DNA of 64,000 nucleotides from Bolinopsis microptera (taxonomy: Eukaryota > Ctenophora > Tentaculata > Lobata > Bolinopsidae): contig NC_087084.1 in the NCBI RefSeq assembly GCF_026151205.1, positions 13,966,235 to 14,030,234 on the forward strand, written 5' to 3'. A program made the translations under genes and the position numbers. Each line of letters starts with the position of its first letter. The first letter of the stretch is position 1. The notes below the pieces were generated by a model. It was not told the DNA's origin. It made no database searches and worked only from the letters and a program-made list of their open reading frames with translations. This document shows positions 1-11,590 of this stretch, piece by piece.

Positions 1-1203
1 ATGAGTATTATATTTATAATAGCATAAAGAAGTCAGACCACGGGAAGTTAAGTAACGCGTCTATATCTTTATATATATCAATATGTAAAGGAAGCATAAA
101 TTATAAACGTTCTCCACTTAAAGCTCCCACCACAACACAATTACTAATTGAGACTAATCGTCAATTAGTCACCAGTCACCAGGTTATCAGTTTTAGTTAA
201 ACTGCGAAACAAAGACTGGAAATGGGAATGTTAACGGGCAACCTTGCTTGAAGTTGGAGGTCTTGGGTACGATTAGTACTTCAAACAAACGGTCCGTGGT
301 AAATAAATAGAATAAACTAAAACATGTCTTCTCGAGCTAGAGGCCACTTATCTGAAATAACATAGCAACTTACATAATAGTAGCGGGAATCAAAACAACT
401 TAGTCACCATGGCAACAGGATAGCAGGTGCATGACATAAAATAGCTGCCAGATGGTGGGGGTGGGGTGGCAGATAAATTAAAAGCACGTTCTCATATAGC
501 CCTTCTTGTGGTTGAAATATGGTGTGATATCCTGATAGCTTTTCTTCAGAACAAAAAATTCTCTGAGAAATATAAATAATTCAAAAATTGGAATCCAAAT
601 TGAAAGTGAATATTGTTTACTGAATACTGAGCGTTATCGGATCTGATCGCCTGATGACGATAATGGTGTGGCCCCGATAAACTCAATTACAAGAATTACC
701 GTGTCAAATTAACAAAAACAGTGATCCGTTCTGGGGGGTCATGTTCAACACGTACTGTTCAGTTGGGCGCTTGCCAGCCACCAGCTGTCATTCTACAAAA
801 CGATCAGTCAGAAATTACAGCAGATGTCTGGTAAATCCTTTGTTATTTGGCTGTCTCTTCTGGGACCCACTAAATAGTTAGGTTCTATTAAAGGATCATG
901 TATATTTAGTGGCCCACGAGGAATAACAACAAAGCGAACTTGTAGAATCTTTAACACTTAGGACACGTCCTTTTGAAGGTTTAAAACGATAATTGTCTAT
1001 CTCGTCTATCATGAGTAAACCAACAGCCAGCCCTCTGATGTCTGAGAGGTATTTCCTTCTCATCAGAAGCATAGTTTTTTAGTTTCAATAATTATATAGT
1101 ACTGTAAACATTACAAATCTTTTTCACTTTCTTCACTCCATCCTCAATCATTATAATCACCTCTTCACCCCATCATCCCCCGTCTGAAAGGGCTCAACCA
1201 AAC
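1..1203. other. AT-rich DNA, no gene seen
   Basis: No open frame of useful length, RNA gene or transposon end is recognisable in this stretch. Confidence 0.4.
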
Positions 1204-1760
1204 GAAAACAGGGACATTCTGTAGTCCGTGAAACATAACAAACATAACAAACCGTAACTATAAGGAGGCTAAATATACCAAACTAGAGTGAAAACAGGGA
1301 CATTCTGTAGTCCGTGAAACATAACAAACCGTAACTATAAGGAAGCTAAATATACCAAACTAGCGTGAAAACAGGGACATTCTGAAATCCGTGAAACATA
1401 ACAAACCGTAACTATAAGGAGGCTAAATATACCAAACTAGCGTGAAAACAGGGACATTCTGAAATCCGTGAAACATAACAAACCGTAACTATAAGGAGGC
1501 TAAATATACCAAACTAGCGTGAAAACAGGGACATTCTGAAATCCGTGAAACATAACAAACCGTAACTATAAGGAGGCTAAATATACCAAACTAGCGTGAA
1601 AACAGGGACATTCTGAAATCCGTGAAACATAACAAACCGTAACTATAAGGAGGCTAAATATACCAAACTAGCGTGAAAACAGGGACATTCTGAAATCCGT
1701 GAAACATAACAAACCGTAACTATAAGGAAGCTAAATATCAAATATACCAAACTAGAGTGA
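1204..1760. repeat. 77-bp tandem array
   Basis: About seven head-to-tail copies of a 77-bp unit beginning GAAAACAGGGACATTCTG. The first copy carries a small internal duplication of AACAAACAT, and a later copy has a few extra bases. No open frame runs through it. Confidence 0.9.
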
Positions 1761-2331
1761 ACAGAGCTGCACGATGACGCACTTACTGTAAAACAATACT
1801 CATAATTCCCAAAGTACTGCTGTGGAGCATGTTCAGCTAACTCACTTTAAGTACGGTGGGTAGAGAGAGAAATATAGTTTTATACGTCAAACTACAGACT
1901 TCTAGATCAAGAGTTGTGTTCTATGATTCAGCTGTATAAAATATTACCCTGAAATTGTAGGCGACAGTTTCAGGTTTTACTTTTAGTTTAGTTATATTAA
2001 TATTAATGGTTAGTACCGATATTCAAGCCAATTTTAACGAAAATGATCCCAATCGGCTCGGTTATGATATCAAAAATAAGCGATAAAAAAGTACAAAAAC
2101 AATAAATCGACAAATTTTCAATATCACGAAGAAAAACAATAGAACTAAACTTACAAGTACAAGTTCCCATGCTCCGCTTCTTAAAAAGAAATCGTGCCCT
2201 TTGTTTACTCCGATAACAACAACAAATGTTAGTAAGCAGGAACATTAAATAAGCTCCAGCACTTTTTGAATGGAGAATACGGTGGCTTTTTACTGTCAAA
2301 GAATTTGCAGATCCGAGGTAAGAGTAAGAGT

Positions 2332-2356
2332 GACACGTGACACGTGACACGTGACA
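2332..2356. repeat. Short CACGTGA array
   Basis: Three to four tandem copies of GACACGTGACACGTG-type sequence, each with the E-box palindrome CACGTG. Several other short arrays in this window are built on the same palindrome. Confidence 0.7.
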
Positions 2357-2543
2357 GCTGGGAACTGGGAAGCAAGTTGTAATTGTTTATCACTTCTAAC
2401 CGATTTATGTCAGAATGCTCGTAATGGCGCAAAAAAATAAATATATTGTTTTGAAATATGACGCAGTTTTTAACTCAAACGCTATCAGCATCTGCACAGG
2501 TAGCTATGAACTAATCAAGTTATAGTGAAGTATTAAACTGGGA

Positions 2544-2771
2544 TTGAAGAAATTGTTAAAAACTCTGCTTACCAGAAATCCTTTTGAGCATCTGGAAGCA
2601 GTCTTAAAGCGAATGTCAGAAATGTATCCGGTGGCACATGTGTCAGATTTGCGTGAGTTTTTGAGGAAAACACGACACAGGTATGAAGTGTACTGTGAAA
2701 CTCATGACATCATAATGTTAACGCGGTCTTTGAGTGGGAGATATAACCCGACAATTTCATATAATATCTGA
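2544..2771 (+). other. Unassigned open frame, possible exon
   Basis: A 75-codon open frame with no ATG at its 5' end, so it would have to be a terminal exon. It is rich in charged residues (motif LREFLRKTRHRYEVYCETHD) and looks more protein-like than most frames nearby. I do not recognise the family. A tandem array (2776-2950) begins within ten bases of its stop codon, the arrangement seen at the ends of the GST and CEP290-like genes. It may be chance. Confidence 0.25.
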
Positions 2772-2775
2772 CGTT

Positions 2776-2950
2776 TTTAGCTATTAGCATTCAGCTATAG
2801 GTATTTAGCTATATTAGCATTCAGCTATAGGCATTTAGCTATTAGCATTCAGCAATAGGCATTTAGCTATTAGCATTCAGCTATAGGCGTTTAGCTATAT
2901 TAGCATTCAGCTATATGCATTTAGTTATTAGCATTCAGCTATAAGAATTG
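2776..2950. repeat. TTAGCATTCAGCTATAGGCA tandem array
   Basis: About six copies of a 23-28 bp unit built on TTAGCTATTAGCATTCAGCT, with length variation from an optional extra TAT. Confidence 0.85.
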
Positions 2951-3057
2951 AGCTATTTATATATTTTGTTAAGTCTTTATTGGATCACACCCAATTAGAG
3001 TTAGACAAGATCTCTCTAATTAGACGATTTATCTTTGTATATTAACCTGTAACTCCC

Positions 3058-3461
3058 ACTAAATCGCTCGCCCAAATTTTAAGAACATTTTTTGTGAAAA
3101 GGCCCTGAGGGTATGAAACTCATCTGAATCGGTGTATTCTTGGAAGCTGATTCCGAATCACCCCCCATGACGTAGGGTAAAATACTTCCCTGGAGAGTTA
3201 CGGGCAAAAAACCGTTTTGGTAACGTGACAAGCTAGTAAAACAAGAATTTAATTGATTAGGGCTAGGGCTAGGGCTCGGGTTAGGGTTAGGGTTAGGGTT
3301 AGGGTTAGGGTTAGGGTTAGGGTTAGGGTTAGGGTTAGGGTTAGGGTTAGGGTTAGGGTTAGGGTTGTGGTTACGGTTTACGTAAAACTAAAACTGTTTT
3401 GTTCGGCTGCAAAATCATAAAAACCAAAGTCACGTGATAATTTTTGGTCGAGCGAATTAGT
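3058..3461. mobile_element. TIR element with internal (TTAGGG)n, copy 1
   Basis: The ends are inverted repeats: the left end reads ACTAAATCGCTCGCCCAAAT and the reverse complement of the right end reads ACTAATTCGCTCGACCAAAA. A second copy with the same ends and body lies at 44366-44853. Between the ends are about 200 bp of unique sequence (GATTCCGAATCACCCCCCAT is shared by both copies) and a telomere-type array. No protein is encoded, so it is non-autonomous. I could not define a target-site duplication. Confidence 0.65.
3256..3372 (+). repeat. Interstitial (TTAGGG)n array
   Basis: About 16 near-perfect copies of TTAGGG after a few degenerate GGGCTA units. This is the standard animal telomere motif, but the array is internal and lies inside a TIR element, so it does not mark a chromosome end. 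Confidence 0.9.
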
Positions 3462-4663
3462 AAGAGTAGATTGTGTAGACATGTTTACTTTTCATGTTTG
3501 ATAACATGTGGTAGTACTAGTATAATGCTTCTATATTTATGCGATACTAATTACTACATATTATGCGATACTAATCACTACATATTATAAAGTAAGGACA
3601 AAGCAAATAACGAATTCAATAAAACCGTAAAATATACTCTACTTTAAGGTATGGTCCCAAGAGTTGACTTACAACATTAATTCAAGCGAGAAAGTACAGA
3701 TCACAGCATACTTGAAATACTTCAATCACAACCTCCGCAAGCAAACTCCGCCGTACGAGCCGACACGCACGCTCACAACCCAGAAGCAAACTCCGCCGTA
3801 CGAGCCGACACGCTCACAGCCACAAATATGATGAGAACTCATTAGGCCAATTTCTAGGATGCAACAATTTTATCTCGTGATCTTGAGCCTGAGGTGCCGT
3901 AATGTTAATCTTACTTTTAGAGCTTTAGTGATGACTGATCCAGTACGTGGGGAATTGATCGGAATTCATTTCAAAGCGTTGTCTGCATTTCAGGAACTGA
4001 ATTTAATTTGGCGTACTGTGCTATCACCTAAACACACCTAACAAATTTTATATATTTGGGACGATATTTTATTACGCCTTGTTTATTAAACAAAAATACA
4101 GTTAGTGTTTTATATCTGTCCAACATTATATTATACTAAATACAAACAGGGCGATTTGTTAAACATGTAAATGATGTTTATGATCTCAATTAACAAGATG
4201 TACCAGTAAACTAGCAAGTAAACTAAAACAACCGTGCTATAATTACACAGCTGGTCTGCATCCTGTTTTACATTTTACCAGATATGTGACCAAAGAAAGA
4301 CATTTAAACTCAGAAATCCAAAATAAAACAAAATAAACACTACAGTCAGGAACTGTAGATTTCCATTTAGTGCATTATCCTTATATATACCGGTGGTTGC
4401 TTAGGAACGACAATTATATCTAGCACTGTAAAGTGTAGCCCAATTTTACCCCTAATTGTAGCAATTTCCGTCAAAGAGATATGAAATACTGATAGAATAG
4501 TAGACAGAGGTCTATAAATTCGACAACAGAACTTTTACTTCCACAACTAACCTTGAAAACCAGATGAAGCATCAAAAAGCCACTAGAAATCCATTTACAG
4601 AACACAAATACTCTGGCAACATACCAAGACCCCACTTATCAGCTACTTTCTGTTCCTGCTTGT
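3462..4663. other. No gene seen; small direct duplication
   Basis: Contains a direct duplication of about 37 bp at 3739-3822 (CAAACTCCGCCGTACGAGCC in both copies). The open frame at 3859-4041 has no family signature and is not called. Confidence 0.4.
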
Positions 4664-5726
4664 ACAAGTAAACAAGGGTTAACCTGTTCAAACACACACA
4701 GTCCCTGCTTGTACAAGTAAACAAGGGTTAACCTGTACAAACACACACACAGTCCCTGCTTGTACAAGTAAACAAGGGTTAACCTGTTCAAACACACACA
4801 CACAGTCCCTGCTTGTACAAGTAAACAAGGGTTAACCTGTTCAAACACACACACACAGTCCCTGCTTGTACAAGTAAACAAGGGTTAACCTGTTCAAACA
4901 CAAACACACACACAGTCCCTGCTTGTACAAGTAAACAAGGGTTAACCTGTTCAAACACACACACACAGTCCCTGCTTGTACAAGTAAACAAGGGTTAACC
5001 TGTTCAAACACACACACACAGTCCCTGCTTGTACAAGTAAACAAGGGTTAACCTGTTCAAACACACACACACAGTCCCTGCTTGTACAAGTAAACAAGGG
5101 TTAACCTGTTCAAACACAAACACACACACAGTCCCTGCTTGTACAAGTAAACAAGGGTTAACCTGTACAAACACACACACAGTCCCTGCTTGTACAAGTA
5201 AACAAGGGTTAACCTGTTCAAACACACACACACAGTCCCTGCTTGTACAAGTAAACAAGGGTTAACCTGTTCAAACACACACACACACACAGTCCCTGCT
5301 GGTACAAGTAAACAAGGGTTAACCTGTTCAAACACAAACACACACACAGTCCCTGCTTGTACAAGTAAACAAGGGTTAACCTGTACAAACACACACACAG
5401 TCCCTGCTTGTACAAGTAAACAAGGGTTAACCTGTACAAACACACACACAGTCCCTGCTTGTACAAGTAAACAAGGGTTAACCTGTTCAAACACAAACAC
5501 ACACACAGTCCCTGCTTGTACAAGTAAACAAGGGTTAACCTGTTCAAACACACACACACAGTCCCTGCTTGTACAAGTAAACAAGGGTTAACCTGTTCAA
5601 ACACACACACACAGTCCCTGCTTGTACAAGTAAACAAGGGTTAACCTGTTCAAACACACACACACACACAGTCCCTGCTGGTACAAGTAAACAGGGGTTA
5701 ACCTGTTCAAACACACAAGTCTCCAC
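4664..5726. repeat. 53-bp tandem array with CA runs
   Basis: About 20 copies of a unit made of GTCCCTGCTTGTACAAGTAA, CAAGGGTTAACCTGTTCAAA and a variable (CA)n tail. Variation in the CA run shifts the period by a few bases. The minus strand is open in all three frames over long stretches only because the unit lacks stops; this is not evidence of coding. Confidence 0.92.
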
Positions 5727-5995
5727 ACATTCTGTGTGAATCCTGTAAATAAATTACAGCTCCCGATCACGACCTCCCACCAGCTAGAAAACGTTTCCAC
5801 CTTCTAACTAGACAACTCATTGGTTGAAACGTGTTTTCTCGAGCTCTGATTGGCTAAAAACACAATAATAAACTCGTGTGGGGTGACCAGGTTTACGAAG
5901 ACAATCACCTGATCACAGCTTCTGTATTCCTCCTCTACTCATCAACAAGTTTACATGACAATATTGGGGGTCTGTAAAACATGCAGGTCACGTGA

Positions 5996-6090
5996 TAACC
6001 TAGTTACCTGGTAACCTGGTAACCTGGTAACCTGGTAACCTGGTTACCTGGTAACCTGGTATCCTGGTAACCTGGTAACCTGGTTACATG
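5996..6090. repeat. 10-bp CCTGGTAACC array
   Basis: About nine copies of the near-palindromic decamer CCTGGTAACC with A/T variation at one position. Confidence 0.85.
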
Positions 6091-6412
6091 GCAATATTGG
6101 GGGTCTGTAAAACATGCAGAGACAGGTCACGTGGTTATGGTCACGTGGTTAAAGGTGTCGTCATGTTTTTATGATCGAATACCAGCTGTGGTAATGGTCC
6201 GTCTGCCGCTATCAATCTCACTTTACAAGCACGCGTTTATTATGTCTCCTGCTGTGAATACCGTACTACTACTATCGTTTTCGTAGAATCTTCGGGTATA
6301 ACATATAAAGATATAAGGGGTGCCGAAGAGCTCCAGGAAACGAATGAACGTGGAGTTGGCCCTATTGGTACATATTTGTGGAGTTGTACACCCCTATAAG
6401 CGAGCATCGTAC

Positions 6413-6803
6413 AGTGTACCGCGTCACATGATAACGTGAATCATTGTATTGTTTTGGACGTGGACATCAATTTTCGAACTTTATAGGTACTTCCTTTGGG
6501 GTCGTTCACATATTACGTAATCAATATTTTAGCAATTTTTACCCCCCTCCCCCCTTCCGTAATCAACCGTAATCAAGACCCAACCCCCCCCCCCCCCCCC
6601 CCTCCTGACAGCAATATTACGTAATCAGTAATCATGGCCTGACCCCCCCCCCCCCCCCGGCCTTGACTTTTTTCCTAGAAAAAAGTTTCGTGAAATTTAC
6701 TCCTGGTGCTGGTGTAATCCAAGTTCAATGACTCTTATCTTTGTAACTACAGTTATAACTTGAAGTCAGGACGCCAGGTAAAGTGAATTGAAAGAGTGTG
6801 GTA
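6413..6803. repeat. Direct duplication, copy 1 (with insert)
   Basis: The segment starting AGTGTACCGCGTCACATGAT recurs at 7146-7345. Copy 1 carries about 190 bp (roughly 6498-6688) missing from copy 2; the insert holds two poly(C) runs and repeated ATTACGTAATCA motifs. The unfilled site in copy 2 reads ACTTCCTTTTCGTGAAAT. Confidence 0.85.
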
Positions 6804-7115
6804 GATTATAGATTGTAGATTATAGATTGTAGATTGTAGATTATATATTGTAGATTATAGATTGTAGATAGTAGATAGTAGATTATAGATTGTAGATTAT
6901 AGATTGTAGATCATATATTGTAGATTATAGATTGTAGATTATAGATTGTAGATTGTAGATTTTAGATTGTAGATTGTAGATTGTAGATTATATATTGTAG
7001 ATTGTAGATTGTAGATTGTAGATTATATATTGTAGATTATAGATTGTAGATTATAGATTGTAGATTATAGATTGTAGATTATAGATTATAGATTGTAGAT
7101 TGTAGATTGTAGATT

Positions 7116-7146
<31 letters not shown>

Positions 7147-7148
7147 GT
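6804..7148. repeat. 8-bp TAGATTGT/TAGATTAT array
   Basis: Over forty octamer units alternating TAGATTGT, TAGATTAT and TAGATAGT. Confidence 0.9.
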
Positions 7149-7345
7149 GTACCGCGTCACATGATAACGTGAATCATTGTATTGTTTTGGACGTGGACAT
7201 CAATTTTCGAACTTTATAGGTACTTCCTTTTCGTGAAATTTACTCCTGGTGCTGGTGTAATCCAAGTTCAATGACTCTTATCTTTGTAACTACAGTTATA
7301 ACTTGAAGTCAGGACGCCAGGTAAAGTGAATTGAAAGAGTGTGGT
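7146..7345. repeat. Direct duplication, copy 2 (empty site)
   Basis: Near-identical to 6413-6803 but without the roughly 190-bp insert. Like copy 1 it is followed at once by an octamer array, so the duplicated unit probably included part of that array. Confidence 0.85.
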
Positions 7346-7705
7346 AGATTATAGATTGTAGATTATAGATTGTAGATTATAGATTATAGATTGTAGATTG
7401 TAGATTATATATTGTAGATTGTAGATTGTAGATTATATATTGTAGATTATAGATTGTAGATAGTAGATAGTAGATTATAGATTGTAGATTATAGATCATA
7501 TATTGTAGATTATAGATTGTAGATTATAGATTGTAGATTTTAGATTGTAGATTGTAGATTATATATTGTAGATTTTAGATTGTAGATTGTAGATAGTAGA
7601 TTATAGATTGTAGATTATAGATTGTAGATTATAGATTGTAGATTGTAGATTGTAGATAGTAGATAGTATATAGTAGATAGTGGATAGTAGATAGTAGATT
7701 ATATA
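7345..7705. repeat. 8-bp TAGATTGT array, second block
   Basis: Same octamer family as 6804-7148, ending in TAGATAG variants. Confidence 0.9.
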
Positions 7706-9175
7706 TAATATACATTATATACTACATAAACATTAAAAAGAAAGTGTAGTAAAATTACTAATTTTTAAAATGAGATATACAGTGCACAAATCAAATAAGC
7801 AGATGTAGCGTCCCACAAGTAACAATACTACTTCAGTATTAATATTTACACAGAAAAAGAGACATACGCCGACTAGATTCTAGAAACCTTTGTTTTCAGC
7901 TGTCCATAACAACTGACAACTGAATTTCAAGTATGGTACTGTGTAGTGACATCAACACGTTTGAAGTCGCGAACTAAGGTGAGTCAGCCGTCAGGGTAAC
8001 CAAAATACAAACAGTAGACTTAATTACCTCTTTTTGGAGTGTGATCACATGAAATAATTTCGATTATGTTTCTTGCAGAGCACAGACTAGAGGCAATAAA
8101 AAGTGATGTGATCGATCGAATTGCGCGAATCACATGTTAATGTGGTCGCGCGCGGTGACACTGACTGCTGAAAAAGTACTTTATATATTTTTTAAGTAAT
8201 CGGTGTCGCGTGTTCCTGTAAGTTGTCCTGGTTTGGACTAATTTGGCAGTATCTAGGTTAGTTGCCATGTGAAGTAAACGGAGTGGCACGTACTTAATTA
8301 AATGACCTAAAGTATACATCAACAGCTCCTCTAACCGAATGAGCGCCATCCATTCAATAGCCTCAAATATCTATATATAGAGATATAGCCACATACATTT
8401 ACGATAAATACGATTCTAAAACTGTAATAAGACCTCGTTACTTAGATAACTTTGGTTTTTGGAGTCAGAAATAAACATTTATTACGAAATTCAAATTAAA
8501 GAATTGGAATTTAGGTGGAAAAATATTAAAATATTTCCAAACAAACACCGATATAATCAATATCACAACTATTATGATAGTCAATCATTCTGAAATTTTG
8601 ATTTAAAGTCACCGTCCAAGAACATGAAATTAATTTTAATTCGGAATAAATTATAATTCGACACAATTATTACATAAATCAATTACAAATCACTAAAGAC
8701 TTTGGGCCAGATTGTTGATAATAATACACAAATTACTTGAATCAATCCTTGTGATCAACACAGATAGTTCCAAAATTTACATTGTCCACGATTCAATTAA
8801 ATTGGGACCACTAATTCAATATTTCAGATTAGTAATCAATTTCATTAAAGATGATATTCATTCAGCCAATCTTGCGAGATGATAGGAGATCAAACAAAGG
8901 TTTAATATGTGCCTTTAACTTAACGCTAGTTAAATTAAAAATTATAAATGCATAATAATGCCGTCACATTATCCTCAACCCAAATTCTTTGCATCTAAAT
9001 CCTCAAGACAAACAGAAAAACTAATAACAAAAGGCGTTTAATCAAATTGGAACTAAAATAAAAGCATTAAAGTGGCCATCCGTCATTCACTCCATACCTA
9101 CGTTACTACCTAGTGTACACTGTACACGCTACTTCTTGAAACCAATCCTACTCTTTCAGTCATATTAAATAACTT
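7706..9175. other. AT-rich DNA, no gene seen
   Basis: No exon with convincing splice sites or family signature found on either strand. If the GST transcript reads through the 35-bp array, its polyadenylation site should lie here. A TTTATT (AATAAA on the minus strand) is present near 8478. Confidence 0.4.
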
Positions 9176-11590
9176 TAAAGATAATCAAAAGAACCGTTCA
9201 GTTCTCATTTTAAAGATAATCAGAAGTACCATTCAGTTCTCACTCTAAAGATAATCAGAAGTACCGTTCAGTTCTCACTCTAAAGATAATCAGAAGTACC
9301 GTTCAGTTCTCACTCTAAGGATAATCAGAAGTACCGTTCAGTTCTCACTCTAAAGATAATCAGAAGTACCGTTCAATTCTCACTTTAAAGATAATCAGAA
9401 GTACCGTTCAGTTCTCAATCTAAAGATAATCAGAAGTACCGTTCAGTTCTCACTTTAAAGATAATCAGAAGTACCGTTCAGTTCTCACTTTAAAGATAAT
9501 CAGAAGTACCGTTCAGTTCTTACTTTAAAGATAATCAGAAGTACCGTTCAGTTCTCACTTTAAAGATAATCAGAAGTACCGTTCAGTTCTCACTCTAAAG
9601 ATAACCAGAAGTACCGTTCAGTTCTCACTCTAAAGATAATCAGAAGTACCGTTCAGTTCTCACTCTAAAGATAATCAGAAGTACCGTTCAGTTCTCACTC
9701 TAAGGATAATCAGAAGTACCGTTCAGTTCTCACTTTAAAGATAATCAGAAGTACACTTCAGTTCTCACTTTAAAGATAATCAGAAGTATCGTTCAGTTCC
9801 CACTCTAAAGATAATCAGAAGTACCGTTCAGTTCTCACTCTAAAGATAATCAGAAGTACCGTTCAGTTCTCACTCTAAAGATAATCAGAAGTACCGTTCA
9901 GTTCTTACTCTAAAGATAATCAGGAGTACCGTTCAGTTCTCACTCTAAAGATAATCAGAAGTACCGTTCAGTTCTTACTCTAAAGATAATCAGGAGTACC
10001 GTTCAGTTCTCACTCTAAAGATAATCAGAAGTACCGTTCAGTTCTCACTCTAAGGATAATCAGAAGTACCGTTCAGTTCTCACTTTAAAGATAATCAGAA
10101 GTACACTTCAGTTCTCACTTTAAAGATAATCAGAAGTATCGTTCAGTTCCCACTCTAAAGATAATCAGAAGTACCGTTCAGTTCTCACTCTAAACATAAT
10201 CAGAAGTACCGTTCAGTTCTCACTCTAAAGATAATCAGAAGTACCGTTCAGTTCTTACTCTAAAGATAATCAGGAGTACCGTTCAGTTCTCACTCTAAAG
10301 ATAATCAGAAGTACCGTTCAGTTCTTACTCTAAAGATAATCAGGAGTACCGTTCAGTTCTCACTCTAAAGATAATCAGAAGTACCGTTCAGTTCTCACTC
10401 TAAAGATAATCAGAAGTACCGTTCTGTTCTCAATCTAAAGATAATCAGAAGTACCGTTCAGTTCTCACTTTAAAGATAATCAGAAGTACCGTTCAGTTCT
10501 CACTTTAAAGATAATCAGAAGTACCGTTCAGTTCTTACTTTAAAGATAATCAGAAGTACCGTTCAGTTCTCACTTTAAAGATAATCAGAAGTACCGTTCA
10601 GTTCTCACTCTAAAGATAATCAGAAGTACCGTTCAGTTCTCACTCTAAAGATAATCAGAAGTACCGTTCAGTTCTCACTCTAAGGATAATCAGAAGTACC
10701 GTTCAGTTCTCACTTTAAAGATAATCAGAAGTACACTTCAGTTCTCACTTTAAAGATAATCAGAAGTACCGTTCAGTTCTCACTCTAAAGATAATCAGAA
10801 GTACCGTTCAGTTCTCACTCTAAGGATAATCAGAAGTACCGTTCAGTTCTTACTCTAAAGATAATCAGAAGTACACTTCAGTTCTCACTTTAAAGATAAT
10901 CAGAAGTACCGTTCAGTTCTCACTCTAAAGATAATCAGAAGTACCGTTCAGTTCTTACTCTAAAGATAATCAGAAGTACCGTTCAGTTCTCACTCTAAAG
11001 ATAATCAGAAGTACCGTTCAGTTCTCACTCTAAAGATAATCAGAAGTACCGTTCAGTTCTTACTCTAAAGATAATCAGGAGTACCGTTCAGTTCTCACTC
11101 TAAAGATAATCAGAAGTACCGTTCAGTTCTTACTCTAAAGATAATCAGGAGTACCGTTCAGTTCTCACTCTAAAGATAATCAGAAGTACCGTTCAGTTCT
11201 CACTCTAAGGATAATCAGAAGTACCGTTCAGTTCTCACTTTAAAGATAATCAGAAGTACACTTCAGTTCTCACTTTAAAGATAATCAGAAGTATCGTTCA
11301 GTTCCCACTCTAAAGATAATCAGAAGTACCGTTCAGTTCTCACTCTAAAGATAATCAGAAGTACCGTTCAGTTCTCACTCTAAAGATAATCAGAAGTACC
11401 GTTCAGTTCTTACTCTAAAGATAATCAGGAGTACCGTTCAGTTCTCACTCTAAAGATAATCAGAAGTACCGTTCAGTTCTTACTCTAAAGATAATCAGGA
11501 GTACCGTTCAGTTCTCACTCTAAAGATAATCAGAAGTACCGTTCAGTTCTCACTCTAAAGATAATCAGAAGTACCGTTCTGTTCTCTGAT
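9176..11590. repeat. 35-bp array overlapping the GST stop codon
   Basis: Sixty-nine units of 35 bp beginning TAAAGATAATCAGAAGTACC. Unit starts at 9176 and 11556 differ by 2380 = 68 x 35, so there is no net indel in 2.4 kb. Marker variants (TAAGGATAAT; GTACACTTCAG; GTATCGTTCAGTTCCC) recur as a group at 9701, 10051 and 11206, giving higher-order blocks of 10 units (350 bp) and 33 units (1155 bp). On the minus strand the first unit encodes the end of the GST protein (E-Q-N-G-T-S-D-Y-L-stop). Confidence 0.95.

Noticed and set aside
3256-3372. True chromosome end
   Set aside because: Unique sequence and genes continue on both sides, and the array lies inside a TIR element with a second copy elsewhere.
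4639-5800. Overlapping Cys/Val-rich minus-strand frames
   Set aside because: Produced by a stop-free 53-bp tandem repeat in three frames; no constant peptide repeat, no family.
9176-11590. CRISPR array
   Set aside because: Units are contiguous 35-bp tandem repeats with no unique spacers and no cas genes, in a eukaryotic genome.
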